A stretch of DNA of 64,000 bases, taken from contig CAWKDN010000001.1 in assembly GCA_963848415.1 (NCBI GenBank), positions 868,001 through 932,000 of the forward strand, given 5' to 3'. The notes under the pieces are model-generated. The model was not told the origin of the DNA and searched no databases. It was given only the letters and a program-made list of their open reading frames with translations. The stretch comes from CAVQBC01 sp963848415 (GTDB lineage: Bacteria; Actinomycetota; Thermoleophilia; Solirubrobacterales; Solirubrobacteraceae). The position numbers and the translations under genes were made by a program. Below, in pieces: positions 43,357-51,514 of the stretch (position 1 is the stretch's first letter; every line of letters begins with the position of its first letter).

Positions 43357-43386
43357 GTGGGGCGAGGCCGGCCGGCCTCGCCCCAC
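43357..43386. terminator. Perfect 30-bp palindrome
   Basis: The arms GTGGGGCGAGGCC and GGCCTCGCCCCAC flank a central GGCC. It lies 8 bp after the stop of the Ig/collagen-like gene and is a very stable hairpin, probably its terminator. Confidence 0.7.
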
Positions 43387-43393
43387 GCCCAGG

Positions 43394-43416
43394 GCCATAT
43401 GGCTACGATATTGCCA
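43394..43416 (+). promoter_or_regulatory. Palindromic operator and leaderless promoter of toxin-antitoxin operon
   Basis: GCCATATGGC (43394-43403) and the overlapping GCCATGGC at the start codon are palindromes, fitting binding of a ribbon-helix-helix antitoxin dimer. TACGAT lies 6 nt before the ATG as a -10 box. Confidence 0.45.
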
Positions 43417-43658
43417 TGGCGAGGACACCGACGTTGGTGCAGTTCTCACCCGAACTGCTCGACCGCCTCGACCACTTCCGCGACCGCGCCGGCCGCTCGC
43501 GATCAGACGTCATCCGAGAAGCCGTCGAGCACTACCTGGCCGAAGACCACGAGGCCGAGGTCGACCGCCGGATCGTCGAGGCCTACACGGATCAACCGCA
43601 GGCCGACGACTGGAGCCGCGAGTCGGCGCGGCGCATGATCGCCGAGGAGCCATGGTGA
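43416..43658 (+). CDS. Ribbon-helix-helix antitoxin (MazE-like)
   Basis: An 80-residue CopG/RHH protein: strand TLVQFSPELLDRLDHF, helix RAGRSRSDVIREAVEHYL, then an acidic tail (EDHEAEVDRRIVEAYTDQ) that would wrap the toxin. It binds operator DNA and neutralises the MazF-type toxin whose ATG overlaps its last codons. The operon is autoregulated in related systems. Confidence 0.85.
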   Translation: MARTPTLVQFSPELLDRLDHFRDRAGRSRSDVIREAVEHYLAEDHEAEVDRRIVEAYTDQPQADDWSRESARRMIAEEPW

Positions 43659-43966
43659 ACCGTGGCGAGGTCTGGTGGGTCGCGCATCCCGAGGCCGGCC
43701 GGCGCCCGGCGTGCGTGCTCACCCGCCAGGCCGCCATCCCCGTGCTCACGTCCGTACTCGTCGCCCCCGCGAGCCGCACCGTCCGGGCGATCCCGACCGA
43801 GGTCACCCTCTCGCGCGCGGAGGGCATGCCGGCCGACTGCGCGCTGAGCTTCGACAACCTGACCACCGTTCCGAAGGCGTTGCTGACCGAGCGGATCACG
43901 AGCGTCGCGCCGGAGCGCCTCCACGAGCTGTGCGCCGCGCTGAACACCGCCACCGGCTGCCCGTGA
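43652..43966 (+). CDS. MazF/PemK-type endoribonuclease toxin
   Basis: A 104-residue protein with the family landmarks NRGEVWWVAHPE near the N-terminus (RGEVW), RRPACVLTRQ (RP.lvls), VLVAPASRTVRAIPTEV, and the end ALLTERITSVAPERLHEL. Such toxins cut mRNA at short sequences. The ATG 43652 overlaps the antitoxin stop by 7 nt, with GAGGAG just before it. Confidence 0.88.
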   Translation: MVNRGEVWWVAHPEAGRRPACVLTRQAAIPVLTSVLVAPASRTVRAIPTEVTLSRAEGMPADCALSFDNLTTVPKALLTERITSVAPERLHELCAALNTATGCP

Positions 43967-43967
43967 C

Positions 43968-44390
43968 GTGAGCCGCGCCGTCGAGGAGTCCAACCGCCGC
44001 ATGCTGCGCGCGCGCGACGCGATGGACGGCACCTACGCCCAGCCGCTGGACATCGCGGCGATCGCGCGCGTCGCCCACGTCTCCGAGGCGCACTTCATCC
44101 GGACGTTCAAGGCGACCTTCGGCGAGACGCCGCACCGCTACCTGCAGCGCCGGCGGGTCGAGCGCGCGATGTACCTCCTGCGCGACACCGACCGCAGCGT
44201 GACCGACATCTGCCTGGACGTCGGCTTCGCCAGCCTCGGCACGTTCAGCCGGACGTTCCGGGAGATCGCGGGCGAGTCGCCGACGTCGTTCCGCGCCGGC
44301 GCGGACCCCAACGGCGTCCCGACCTGCTTCATCAGGGCCTGGACGCGACCGAGCAGTTTCGGAGAAGCCAGGACGGCGGGCGGCGATTAG
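43968..44390 (+). CDS. AraC-type DNA-binding regulator, short form
   Basis: A 140-residue protein that is essentially only the double-HTH AraC domain: PLDIAAIARVAHVSEAHFIR, FGETPHRYLQRRRVERAMYL and VTDICLDVGFASLGTFSRTF. No ligand domain precedes it. The GTG follows the toxin stop directly (1 bp gap). It is probably linked to the VOC protein gene 10 bp downstream, an arrangement often seen for such short regulators. Confidence 0.85.
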   Translation: MSRAVEESNRRMLRARDAMDGTYAQPLDIAAIARVAHVSEAHFIRTFKATFGETPHRYLQRRRVERAMYLLRDTDRSVTDICLDVGFASLGTFSRTFREIAGESPTSFRAGADPNGVPTCFIRAWTRPSSFGEARTAGGD

Positions 44391-44400
44391 CGTCTCCCCC

Positions 44401-44820
44401 ATGCTCAACGCCATCCGCATCTCTCAGATCTTCGTCCTCGACCAGGACGAGGCACTCGACTTCTACGTCGGCAAGCTCGGCCTCGAGGTCAACACCGACG
44501 AGGACCTCGGCTTCATGCGCTGGCTGACGGTCAGCGTGCCCGGCGAGCCTGGCCGGGAGATCCTGCTCGAGCGGCCCGGCCCGCCCGCGATGGACGAGGC
44601 GACCGCCGAGCAGGTGCGCGAGCTCGTGACCAAGGGCGCGACGGGCGGCACGCTGTTCTTCACCACCGACGACGTCCGGAAGGTCCACGCCGAGCTCAAG
44701 TCGCGTGGCGTCGAGCTCACGGAGGAGCCGACCGAGCGGGGGTACGGCATCGACTTCGGGCTGCGCGACCCGTTCGGCAACGCGATCCGCATCGCGCAGC
44801 TGGCGCCGGCGCGCGCCTAG
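44401..44820 (+). CDS. VOC (glyoxalase/bleomycin resistance) family protein
   Basis: A 139-residue protein with two beta-alpha-beta-beta-beta units: ISQIFVLDQDEALDFYVGKL, GLEVNTDEDLGFMRW, a middle GGTLFFTTDDVRKVHAEL and the ending YGIDFGLRDPFGNAIRI (metal-binding Glu replaced by Asp-Phe in this type). It could be a dioxygenase, lyase or drug-binding protein. A TAGCGT box 7 nt before the ATG suggests a leaderless transcript, independent of the AraC gene. Confidence 0.85.
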   Translation: MLNAIRISQIFVLDQDEALDFYVGKLGLEVNTDEDLGFMRWLTVSVPGEPGREILLERPGPPAMDEATAEQVRELVTKGATGGTLFFTTDDVRKVHAELKSRGVELTEEPTERGYGIDFGLRDPFGNAIRIAQLAPARA

Positions 44821-44846
44821 GAGCCGGCCGACGAACGGGCTCCTAG
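44817..44846. terminator. Bidirectional terminator holding both stop codons
   Basis: CTAGGAGCC and GGCTCCTAG pair over 9 bp around a 12-nt loop. The TAG of the plus-strand VOC gene and the TAG of the minus-strand dehydrogenase gene both lie in the stem arms. Confidence 0.65.
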
Positions 44847-46168
44847 GACGCGCTCCAGAAGCCACCGGAGGCGAACAGCTCGTCCACGACGTCCTCGAGG
44901 ATCCCCGCCTCGTAGGCGAGGTCGAGGGCGGTGTAGCGGCTGCGGATCATGCGCGCGCGCGTATAGGTGGCGCGCAGGTCCTCCCGGCTGAGCCCGATGT
45001 CCTCCGGTGCGGTCGGGCAGCCGGCCGCACCGAGGCGGTCGCGCAGCTCGGCCGGCGGCAGGATCTGCTCCGCCAGGCGCTCGCGCAGCGCCGGCCAGCG
45101 CTCGCGCAGCAGCTCCAGCCGCTCGCCCAGCGCGCCGGTGTCGAGGTACTTCGCGCGGCTCTCCTTCACGGCGGCCTCGTCCAGCCCTTCAGTCTTGTGG
45201 GTGGCGCGCACGCCGCGCTCCACCTCGTCCCAGCCGGGCCAGGAACTGCGCACCGCGTCGACGTCCAGCGCGCTCAGGTCGCGCTTCAGCAGACGCTCGT
45301 AGAACGCCGCGATCGCGATCGAGCCGATGCCGACCTTGAAGCCGTGGGAGGCGTGCGCGAGCTCCTCGAGCTCCCACAGGTGGCTGAAGTAGTGCTCGGC
45401 CCCCGACGCCGGCCGCGACGACCCGGAGACCTGCATGGCGAGGCCCGCCATCATGAGCCCCTCGATCAGGTCGTCCATCGCCGCGGGATCGCCGGCCTTC
45501 AGCTCGGCGGGGCGGCCGGTGGCGTGCCGCAGCGGCTCCTGCACGAGCGACCACACGCGCTCGTCGATCGGCTCGACCTCCAGCGCGTCGGCCACGATCC
45601 AGTCCGCGCCGGCGGGCACCTTGGCGAGCAGGTCGGCGTAGCCCCAGGCGGTCATCGCCTCCGGCGCGCCGCGGAGCACGTCGAGGTCGGCGAGCACGAC
45701 CCTCGGCGCCGGGCAGCTCAGCGTCTGCTTGTAGCCGTCCTTGGTGATCGCCGCGCCGAAGGAGGTGTAGCCGTCCATCGACGCCGCGGTGCCGACCACC
45801 ATGTACGGGCGCTCGCTCTCGTGCGCCGCGCGCTTGGCGATGTCGTTGACGGTGCCCGACCCCACGGCGACGGGGACCGCGTCGTGGCTGGCGAGCGCGT
45901 CACGCAGCTGCTCGATGTTCGCGTAGTCGGCGTAGAGCTCCGGCGTGCCGGCGAAGACGAAAGGCTCCGCGGTGGCGGCGAGGCTCGCCTGCACCCGGTC
46001 GCCGGCCGCCGCCCACGTGTGCTCGTCGGCGACGACCACCGCGGTGGCGTCCTCGCCGAAGGCCTCACCGAACACCGTTCCGGTACCGGCGAGCAGGCCG
46101 GCCCCGATCTGCACGCGCTCCGTGTCGCCCGCCTGCCGCAGGGCCTCCTCGATCCGCTCGCCGGTCAT
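44843..46168 (-). CDS. sn-glycerol-1-phosphate dehydrogenase (AraM/EgsA type)
   Basis: A 441-residue member of the iron-containing alcohol dehydrogenase group with GSGTVNDIAKRAAH (NAD-binding), VVGTAASMDGYTSFGAAIT, the metal ligands in GYADLLAKVPAGADW (Asp), SGAEHYFSHLWE (His) and SHGFKVGIG (His). Relatives make sn-glycerol-1-phosphate from dihydroxyacetone phosphate, the backbone stereoisomer of archaeal lipids; Bacillus AraM is a bacterial example. It is a single gene, divergent from the zinc dehydrogenase gene. AGGAG lies just before the ATG. Confidence 0.85.
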   Translation of the reverse strand: MTGERIEEALRQAGDTERVQIGAGLLAGTGTVFGEAFGEDATAVVVADEHTWAAAGDRVQASLAATAEPFVFAGTPELYADYANIEQLRDALASHDAVPVAVGSGTVNDIAKRAAHESERPYMVVGTAASMDGYTSFGAAITKDGYKQTLSCPAPRVVLADLDVLRGAPEAMTAWGYADLLAKVPAGADWIVADALEVEPIDERVWSLVQEPLRHATGRPAELKAGDPAAMDDLIEGLMMAGLAMQVSGSSRPASGAEHYFSHLWELEELAHASHGFKVGIGSIAIAAFYERLLKRDLSALDVDAVRSSWPGWDEVERGVRATHKTEGLDEAAVKESRAKYLDTGALGERLELLRERWPALRERLAEQILPPAELRDRLGAAGCPTAPEDIGLSREDLRATYTRARMIRSRYTALDLAYEAGILEDVVDELFASGGFWSAS

Positions 46169-46200
46169 GGCTCCTGCCTACCCGGGCTTACAGTGCCGCA

Positions 46201-47223
46201 ATGCGCGCGGTCGTCTACGAGGCCTTCGAGCGGATGCCGGTGGTCGAGACGGTCCCGGATCCCTCACCGGCGCCGCACGGCGCGGTCGTGCGCGTCGAGG
46301 CCACCGGGCTGTGCCGCAGCGACTGGCACGGCTGGATGGGCCACGACCCCGACATCCGGCGCTTTCCGCACGTCGGAGGCCATGAGCTCGCCGGCGTCGT
46401 GGAGGCCGTCGGGGACGACGTGCAACGCTGGCGGCCCGGCGACCGCGTGACCGTCCCGTTCGTGTGCGCCTGCGGCAGCTGCGCGCAGTGCGCGGCCGGC
46501 GACCACCAGATCTGCGACCGCCAGACGCAGCCGGGGTTCACCGGCTGGGGCTCCTTCGCCGAGCTGTGCGCGCTCGACCACGCCGACGTCAACCTCGTCG
46601 GGCTGCCGGAGGCCGTCGGCGCCGACGCGGCGGCCGGCCTCGGCTGCCGGGTCGCCACGGCCTACCGGGCGGTGGCCCAGGTCGGCCGCGTCCGCGCGGG
46701 CGAGTGGGTCGCGGTGCACGGCTGCGGCGGCGTCGGCCTCTCCGCCGTGATGATCGCCGCGGCCGCGGGCGCCCGCGTGATCGCCGTCGACCTCGCGGAG
46801 CCGGCGCTCGCGCTCGCGCGGGCGGTCGGGGCCGAGCTCGCGCTGCCGGCCGGCGGCGACGTGCGCGAGGCGACCGGCGGCGGCGCCCACCTGAGCCTCG
46901 ACGCGATCGGCGACGAGCGGGCCTGTGCCGACTCGATCGCCGCCCTGCGCAAGCGCGGGCGCCACGTCCAGGTCGGCCTGCTGCCGGAGCGCCCGCGCGT
47001 GCCGATGGAGCTGGTCATCGCCCGCGAGCTCGAGCTGCTCGGCTCGCACGGCATGGCCGCCCACGCCTACCCGGAGCTGCTGGCGCTCGTGCGGGCGGGC
47101 CGCGTCGATCCCGAGCGGCTCGTCCAGGCGCGGATCGGCCTGGACGAGGCGCCCGCCGCGCTGGCGGCGATGAGCGGCGCCTCGCCGCTCGGCGTCACGG
47201 TGATCCGGCCGGCGCTGCCGTGA
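46201..47223 (+). CDS. Zinc-dependent alcohol dehydrogenase
   Basis: A 340-residue MDR enzyme. Catalytic-zinc ligands are Cys in TGLCRSDWHG and the GHELAG His-Glu; the structural zinc site is CACGSCAQCAAGDHQIC. The cofactor motif GCGGVGLSAV is followed by Asp in VIAVDLAEPA, suggesting NAD rather than NADP. TACAGT lies 6 nt before the ATG, so it is a leaderless candidate. The substrate alcohol is not clear. Its end overlaps the convergent YciI-like gene by 29 bp. Confidence 0.9.
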   Translation: MRAVVYEAFERMPVVETVPDPSPAPHGAVVRVEATGLCRSDWHGWMGHDPDIRRFPHVGGHELAGVVEAVGDDVQRWRPGDRVTVPFVCACGSCAQCAAGDHQICDRQTQPGFTGWGSFAELCALDHADVNLVGLPEAVGADAAAGLGCRVATAYRAVAQVGRVRAGEWVAVHGCGGVGLSAVMIAAAAGARVIAVDLAEPALALARAVGAELALPAGGDVREATGGGAHLSLDAIGDERACADSIAALRKRGRHVQVGLLPERPRVPMELVIARELELLGSHGMAAHAYPELLALVRAGRVDPERLVQARIGLDEAPAALAAMSGASPLGVTVIRPALP

Positions 47224-47482
47224 GCACCTCGTCCCATTCGCGGATCCGCCAGCGCACGACGACCTCGTTGAGCACGAACGGGTCCTCGGCGACGAAGTCC
47301 TCGGCCGCCTCGCGGCTCGTGAAGATCGCCATCGACCCCTCCTGCGGGTTCGCCCACGTGCCCACCATCCGCAGGCGCCCGTCGGCGTGGAACTGGTCCA
47401 GCCGGGCGCTGTGGGCGGGGAAGTGCGCGGGCGCCTTGGACATGACGTCCTCGGCGGGCTCGTAGAACAGGACGGAGAGCAT
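47195..47482 (-). CDS. YciI-like protein
   Basis: A 95-residue ferredoxin-like fold protein: MLSVLFYEPAEDVMSKAPAH with the family's His-Asp region (HFPAHSARLDQFHADG), then SREAAEDFVAEDPFVLNEVV. Such proteins are small enzymes or accessory subunits. It lies 19 bp downstream of the SRPBCC gene and is probably in the ArsR operon. The ATG has GGAGG close upstream on the minus strand. Confidence 0.85.
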   Translation of the reverse strand: MLSVLFYEPAEDVMSKAPAHFPAHSARLDQFHADGRLRMVGTWANPQEGSMAIFTSREAAEDFVAEDPFVLNEVVVRWRIREWDEVLTAAPAGSP

Positions 47483-47501
47483 CGGGCCTCCTCGGTCGGT
47501 G

Positions 47502-47972
47502 TCAGGTGACGGTCGTGCGGACGTGGGCGGCGAGCCAGCCGAGCACCTCGGCCCAGCCGGCCTGATAGCCGGCGCCGGCCTCCGCCGCCGCCGGCCCCAG
47601 GCGCTCGAAGCCGGCGTGCTCGATCCGCACGCGGGTTCTGCCCGGGCCGGCCGGCGCGAAGGTGACCGTGATGTCGGTCGACCGCCCGGGGGGCCAAGCG
47701 CTCTGGGTCCACGTGAGCCCGAGGCGCTCGCCCGGGCGCCACTCGGTTACGCGGCCGACCTCGAAGCCGGCGCCGGTCTCGGCGTCGTAGACCTCGATCC
47801 ACCGCCCGCCGACGCCGGGCTCGAGGCGCAGGAAGAGCCCCCGCTCGGGATCGTTCCAGTAGCGCGTGCCGGCGCGCCACCACAAGCCGATCTCGTCCGT
47901 GAAGAGCCGGAAGGCGGGCTCCGCGTCGGCGTCCACCACGACCTCGGCGCGGGCGAGGACGGTCTCCGTCAC
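47502..47972 (-). CDS. SRPBCC/AHSA1 domain protein
   Basis: A 156-residue Bet v1/AHSA1-like protein: EVVVDADAEPAFRLFTDEIG, WEVYD-like WIEVYDAETGAGFEVGRVTE and the C-terminal helix GAGYQAGWAEVLGWLAAHVR. These proteins form a hydrophobic pocket for ligands. Its ATG overlaps the stop of the ArsR gene by 4 nt, the common ArsR/AHSA1 pairing, in which the regulator controls this gene. Confidence 0.88.
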   Translation of the reverse strand: MTETVLARAEVVVDADAEPAFRLFTDEIGLWWRAGTRYWNDPERGLFLRLEPGVGGRWIEVYDAETGAGFEVGRVTEWRPGERLGLTWTQSAWPPGRSTDITVTFAPAGPGRTRVRIEHAGFERLGPAAAEAGAGYQAGWAEVLGWLAAHVRTTVT

Positions 47973-48298
47973 GACCGGGCGCCCCGCAACGCGACGTGGT
48001 CCTTGAAGGCGTCGAGCTGCGCCTGCCAGCCGCCGCCGATCGACTCCAGCCAGGCCGCGAGCGCCCGCAGGGCATCCGGCTCGAGCGCGTACAGGCGCAC
48101 GCGCCCGTCCTCCGGGACGCGCCGCTCGGCGACGACGCCGGCCTCGCGCAGCACGCGCAGGTGCCGGCTCACGGCCGGCCCGGCGATCGGGAACGCCCGG
48201 TGCAGCTCCGTGGCCGTGTGCGGCGCCGCGCCGAGCAGCTCGACGATGCGCCGGCGCGTCGGGTCCGCGAGCGCCCGCAGGGTCGCGTCAGCGCCCAT
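47969..48298 (-). CDS. ArsR family transcriptional regulator
   Basis: A 109-residue winged-helix repressor: LRALADPTRRRIVELLGAAP, TATELHRAFPIAGPAVSRHL and RVLREAGVVAERRVPEDGRV. It lacks the Cys metal sites of ArsR/SmtB sensors and belongs to the SdpR-like group that is paired with AHSA1 proteins. An upstream in-frame GTG (48325) would add nine residues across the GATAGCTATC palindrome; ATG 48298 is preferred. Confidence 0.85.
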   Translation of the reverse strand: MGADATLRALADPTRRRIVELLGAAPHTATELHRAFPIAGPAVSRHLRVLREAGVVAERRVPEDGRVRLYALEPDALRALAAWLESIGGGWQAQLDAFKDHVALRGARS

Positions 48299-48374
48299 CC
48301 GCTTCGCAGCATCGATAGCTATCACGACGGCTAACCATACGCCCGCTGTCAAGCGGAGCGATAGCCTCTGTCCC
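48299..48374. promoter_or_regulatory. Divergent promoter region between arsR-type and dtxR-type genes
   Basis: It contains the perfect 10-bp palindrome GATAGCTATC (48314-48323), a candidate operator for the ArsR-type repressor, and TAGCCT 7 nt before the plus-strand ATG. Confidence 0.45.
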
Positions 48375-49097
48375 ATGGCCCAGCTCGAAGGCACCGCCAC
48401 CGTCGCAGAGCAGGAGTACCTCGAGATGATCTTCTGGCTGCACGAGGCCGGGCTGCCGATGACGGGCGCCAACCTCGCGCGCGCCATGCGCCTCTCCGCA
48501 CCCACGGTGCACGAGATGATCGGGCGCCTGGAGCGCGACGGCTTCGTCTCGCGCGGGCCCGACAAGGTGCTGGCCTTCACCCCCCACGGCTATGAGTTCG
48601 CCGAGGGCATCGTGCGCCGTCACCGCATGATCGAGCGCTTCCTCACCGACGTCCTGGGCATCCCGTGGGACGAGGTCCACGAAGAGGCCGAGCGGCTCGA
48701 GCACGCCATGTCGCCGGTGCTGGAGGCGCGCATGACCGCGGCAATCGGGGACGCGCAGACGTGCCCGCACGGTCATCCGCTGCGCTCGGCCGATCGAATC
48801 GAGGGCGTGCCGCTGGCCGACGTCGAGCTCGGCGCCGAGGTCGCGGTCCTGCGCTTCGAGAACGAGGCCGAGGACGTCCTGCACCTGCTCAAGGAGGTCG
48901 GGATCGAGCCGGGGCGCCGGGGCGTCATGGCCGAGGCGCCCGACGAGGAGACGGTCGCCGTGGACTTCGGCGACGAGACCGCGGAGGTCACCCGGTCGGT
49001 CGCGGAGACGATCTCGGTGCTCGCAGATCCCTCCCCACCGCCGCGCACCGCCTTGCCCGAGTACCTCGTGCTCTCGCGCGAGCGCTACGGCCGCTGA
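48375..49097 (+). CDS. DtxR/MntR family metal-dependent regulator
   Basis: A 240-residue regulator. The N-terminal HTH has VAEQEYLEMIFWLHEAG, GANLARAMRLSAPTVHEMIG and RLERDGFVSRGPDKV. The dimerisation/metal domain has RRHRMIERFLTDVLGIPWDE, EEAERLEHAMSPVLE and the Cys-Pro-His-Gly-His motif (QTCPHGHPL) of DtxR proteins. A C-terminal FeoA/SH3-like part follows. It senses Fe2+ or Mn2+. The next gene, a membrane protein with paired ExxE-type motifs, is a plausible metal transporter under its control. Confidence 0.9.
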   Translation: MAQLEGTATVAEQEYLEMIFWLHEAGLPMTGANLARAMRLSAPTVHEMIGRLERDGFVSRGPDKVLAFTPHGYEFAEGIVRRHRMIERFLTDVLGIPWDEVHEEAERLEHAMSPVLEARMTAAIGDAQTCPHGHPLRSADRIEGVPLADVELGAEVAVLRFENEAEDVLHLLKEVGIEPGRRGVMAEAPDEETVAVDFGDETAEVTRSVAETISVLADPSPPPRTALPEYLVLSRERYGR

Positions 49098-49110
49098 CCC
49101 GACCGCGTCC

Positions 49111-49848
49111 GTGAGCGCCGCCGTCGTCCTCGTCGCCCTGGCGGCGGCGGTCGCCGTCGCGGTGGAGCTGCTCGAGAGCATGGCGATCGTGCTCGCGGTC
49201 GGCGCGACGCGCCGCCTGCGCGACGCCGTGATCGGCGCCGCCGCGGCGGTGGTGGTGCTCGCCGCCGTGGCGGTGGGGGTCGGGCCGCTGCTGCTCGGCC
49301 GGGTGCCGCTCGACGCCCTTGAAGCCGTCATCGGCGTGCTGCTCCTGCTGCTCGGGCTCGAGTGGCTGCGCAAGGGCGTGCTGCGGCTCGCCGGCCGCCG
49401 CTCGCGCTCCACCGCGCTGCAGGAGTACCTCGAGGCGCGCGCCGAGCTGGGCGCGCTGCCGCCGCCGGCGCCCGGCGCCGCGGACTGGCCCGCCCGCGTC
49501 GTGGCCTTCAAGGGCGTCTTCGTCGAGGGCGTCGAGATCGTGCTGATCGTCGCGGCCCTCGGCGCCCAGCCGAGCGGCCTCGCGCCGTCGCTCGCCGGCG
49601 CCGCCGTCGCGGCGGTCGCCGTCGTCGCCATTGGCGCGGCGCTGCGGCGCCCGCTCGCCCGCCTGCCCGAGACCGAGCTGAAGTACGGCGTCGGGCTGGT
49701 CCTGAGCGCGTTCGGGGTCGTCTTCCTGGCCGAGGGGCTGGGAGCGGTCTGGCCGCTCGGCGACCTGGCGCTGGTCTACGTCGCCGCGCTGCTGCTCGCG
49801 ATCTCCCAGCTGTACGTCGCGCTGCTGACGCGCTGGGCACCGGCATGA
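49111..49848 (+). CDS. Membrane protein with duplicated E-x-x-E-type motif, putative metal transporter
   Basis: A 245-residue protein with about six or seven helices and two related halves. The first carries VAVELLESMAIVLAVGATRR and the second VAFKGVFVEGVEIVLIVAAL. Such acidic motifs in paired helices recall the GDT1/UPF0016 and COG4280 groups of cation transporters. The gene starts 13 bp after the DtxR-type regulator, which supports a role in Mn/Fe handling. This is an inference from motif and context. Confidence 0.6.
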   Translation: MSAAVVLVALAAAVAVAVELLESMAIVLAVGATRRLRDAVIGAAAAVVVLAAVAVGVGPLLLGRVPLDALEAVIGVLLLLLGLEWLRKGVLRLAGRRSRSTALQEYLEARAELGALPPPAPGAADWPARVVAFKGVFVEGVEIVLIVAALGAQPSGLAPSLAGAAVAAVAVVAIGAALRRPLARLPETELKYGVGLVLSAFGVVFLAEGLGAVWPLGDLALVYVAALLLAISQLYVALLTRWAPA

Positions 49849-50045
49849 GGGGGTTCCTGCACGAGCTGCGCACGCTCGTGATGGGCGAGACGTGGACACT
49901 GCCCGCGGGGCTCGCGCTGTCGGTCGCCGCGCTGGTGGTGGCCAGGCAGCTGCTGCTGGGAGACGGGCTGTGGGTCGACCTGGCGGGCTGGTTGACGCTG
50001 GCGTGCGCGGCCGCGGTGCTGTGGGCGTGCGTGCGCCCGCGCTGA
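49845..50045 (+). CDS. Small membrane protein
   Basis: A 66-residue ORF whose ATG overlaps the stop of the preceding membrane protein (ATGA). It has two hydrophobic helices (LPAGLALSVAALVVARQLL, WLTLACAAAVLWACV) after an amphipathic start (MRGFLHELRTLVMGETWT). It matches no known family. The overlap suggests co-translation and possibly a subunit role with the ExxE protein. Confidence 0.6.
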   Translation: MRGFLHELRTLVMGETWTLPAGLALSVAALVVARQLLLGDGLWVDLAGWLTLACAAAVLWACVRPR

Positions 50046-51481
50046 GCCGGCGGTCGCGGCCGGCGACCCTGACCGGATGGGCGGCGGGGCTCCTGCTCAC
50101 CGCGTCGGGGGCGACGGTCGCGTGGCTGATCACGGGCTTCGGGTTCGCCAACTACGACACGATGTACGCGCTGGTCTGGGGGCGCGACTGGGCGAACGGC
50201 CGGTTGCCCGACTACGAGGTCCCGGTCGCGCCGACCCCGCACCCGCTGCAGGAGCTCGTCGCGGCGCTGCTGACGCCGCTGGGCGACGGCGCCGAGACCG
50301 CGATGGTGGTGCTGGCCTTCGCCGCGCTCGGCGGGCTCTTCGCCCTCACCTTCGCGCTGGGGCGCGAGTGGTTCGGGTGGGCGGCCGGGCTGCTGGCGGC
50401 CGTGATCATCCTCACCCGCGAGCCGGTGCTGTCCTTCGGCGTGCGCGCGTACGTCGACCTCCCGTACCTCGTGCTGGTGCTCGGCGCGCTGCTGGTCGCG
50501 GCGCGCCGCCCGCGCGCCGAGGCGCCGGTGCTCGTCCTGCTGGGACTGGCCGGCCTGCTGCGCCCCGAGGCATGGCTGTTCGCGTTCGGCTACGTCGGCT
50601 GGCGGCTGTGGGCCGGGGAGCGCACGCCGCGCCGGCTGCTGCTCCTGACCGCCGCGGCGGCGGCCGCGCCGGTGCTGTGGATGCTCTCCGACCTCGTGGT
50701 GACCGGCGACCCGCTGCACTCGCTGACCGGCACGCGGGCCGGGGCGGAGCTGCTCGAGCGCCGGACGGGCCTCGACGAGGTGCCGATCACCGCGCCGCGC
50801 CGGATCGGGGAGATCCTGCGCGAGCCGGTGCTGCTGGGCGCGGCCGCCGGCGGCGTGCTCTCGCTGTGGCTGCTGCGCGCCCGCGCGACCCTGCCCGCGC
50901 TCGCCGGCGTCGCGGCGGCGGCCGCCTTCTGCCTGTTGGCCGCCGCCGGGCTGCCGATCCTCGGGCGCTACCTGCTCGGGCCGGCGACGATCCTGGCCGT
51001 CTTCTGCGGCGCCGGGGTGTTCGGCTGGCAGCAGCTCGAGCCGGGGCACCCGTGGCGCCGGCGCTGGCAGGTGATCGCGGCGCTCGTCGTGGTGGCGCTG
51101 ATCGCGTTCACGCCTCAGCAGGTCGAGCGCCTGGAGCGGCTGAACACAACGATCGGGATCCAGCGGGCGATCAAGGACGACTTGAAGTCGATCGCCCGGG
51201 CGCCCGCCTTCGCGACCGGCTGCGCGCCGGTCGGCGTGCCCAACCATCGCCCGGTGCCCGACCTCGCCCTGTGGTTAGACCGGCCGCCGGCCGAGATCCG
51301 CAGCGCGCAGCTGGTCCGCCAGCGCCAGGGCCTCTACGTCGATCCCGCGAGCCCCGCGATCGAGCGCGCGTTCACGCTGGACCCGCGCGACCCGCGGCGG
51401 CTGGTCGCCGAGGTGCCGCCGGGATTCGGCCAGGTGGCGCGCAACGCCTCATGGCGGCTGTGGGCGCGCTGCCCGGCATGA
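50027..51481 (+). CDS. Multi-pass membrane protein, glycosyltransferase-like (GT-C type)
   Basis: A 484-residue protein with about ten helices. After the first helix comes an external loop with NYDTMYALVWGRDWANGRLP and DYEVPVAPTPHPL, the Asp-bearing first-loop pattern of GT-C enzymes such as mannosyltransferases; later ILTREPVLSFGVRAYVDLPY and LRPEAWLFAFGY. A periplasmic C-terminal domain of about 110 residues follows. GT-C proteins use polyprenyl-linked sugars. GTG 50027 is one of several possible starts and overlaps the preceding ORF by 19 nt. Confidence 0.7.
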   Translation: MRAPALSRRSRPATLTGWAAGLLLTASGATVAWLITGFGFANYDTMYALVWGRDWANGRLPDYEVPVAPTPHPLQELVAALLTPLGDGAETAMVVLAFAALGGLFALTFALGREWFGWAAGLLAAVIILTREPVLSFGVRAYVDLPYLVLVLGALLVAARRPRAEAPVLVLLGLAGLLRPEAWLFAFGYVGWRLWAGERTPRRLLLLTAAAAAAPVLWMLSDLVVTGDPLHSLTGTRAGAELLERRTGLDEVPITAPRRIGEILREPVLLGAAAGGVLSLWLLRARATLPALAGVAAAAAFCLLAAAGLPILGRYLLGPATILAVFCGAGVFGWQQLEPGHPWRRRWQVIAALVVVALIAFTPQQVERLERLNTTIGIQRAIKDDLKSIARAPAFATGCAPVGVPNHRPVPDLALWLDRPPAEIRSAQLVRQRQGLYVDPASPAIERAFTLDPRDPRRLVAEVPPGFGQVARNASWRLWARCPA

Positions 51482-51514
51482 AATAGACCGGGCCGTGCCG
51501 TCGTCTACGGCGGT

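Noticed and set aside
49892..50026. An upstream extension of the GT-C-like gene
   Set aside because: It overlaps the small membrane ORF, which has its own coupled start and hydrophobic helices; the membrane protein pattern begins only after 50027.
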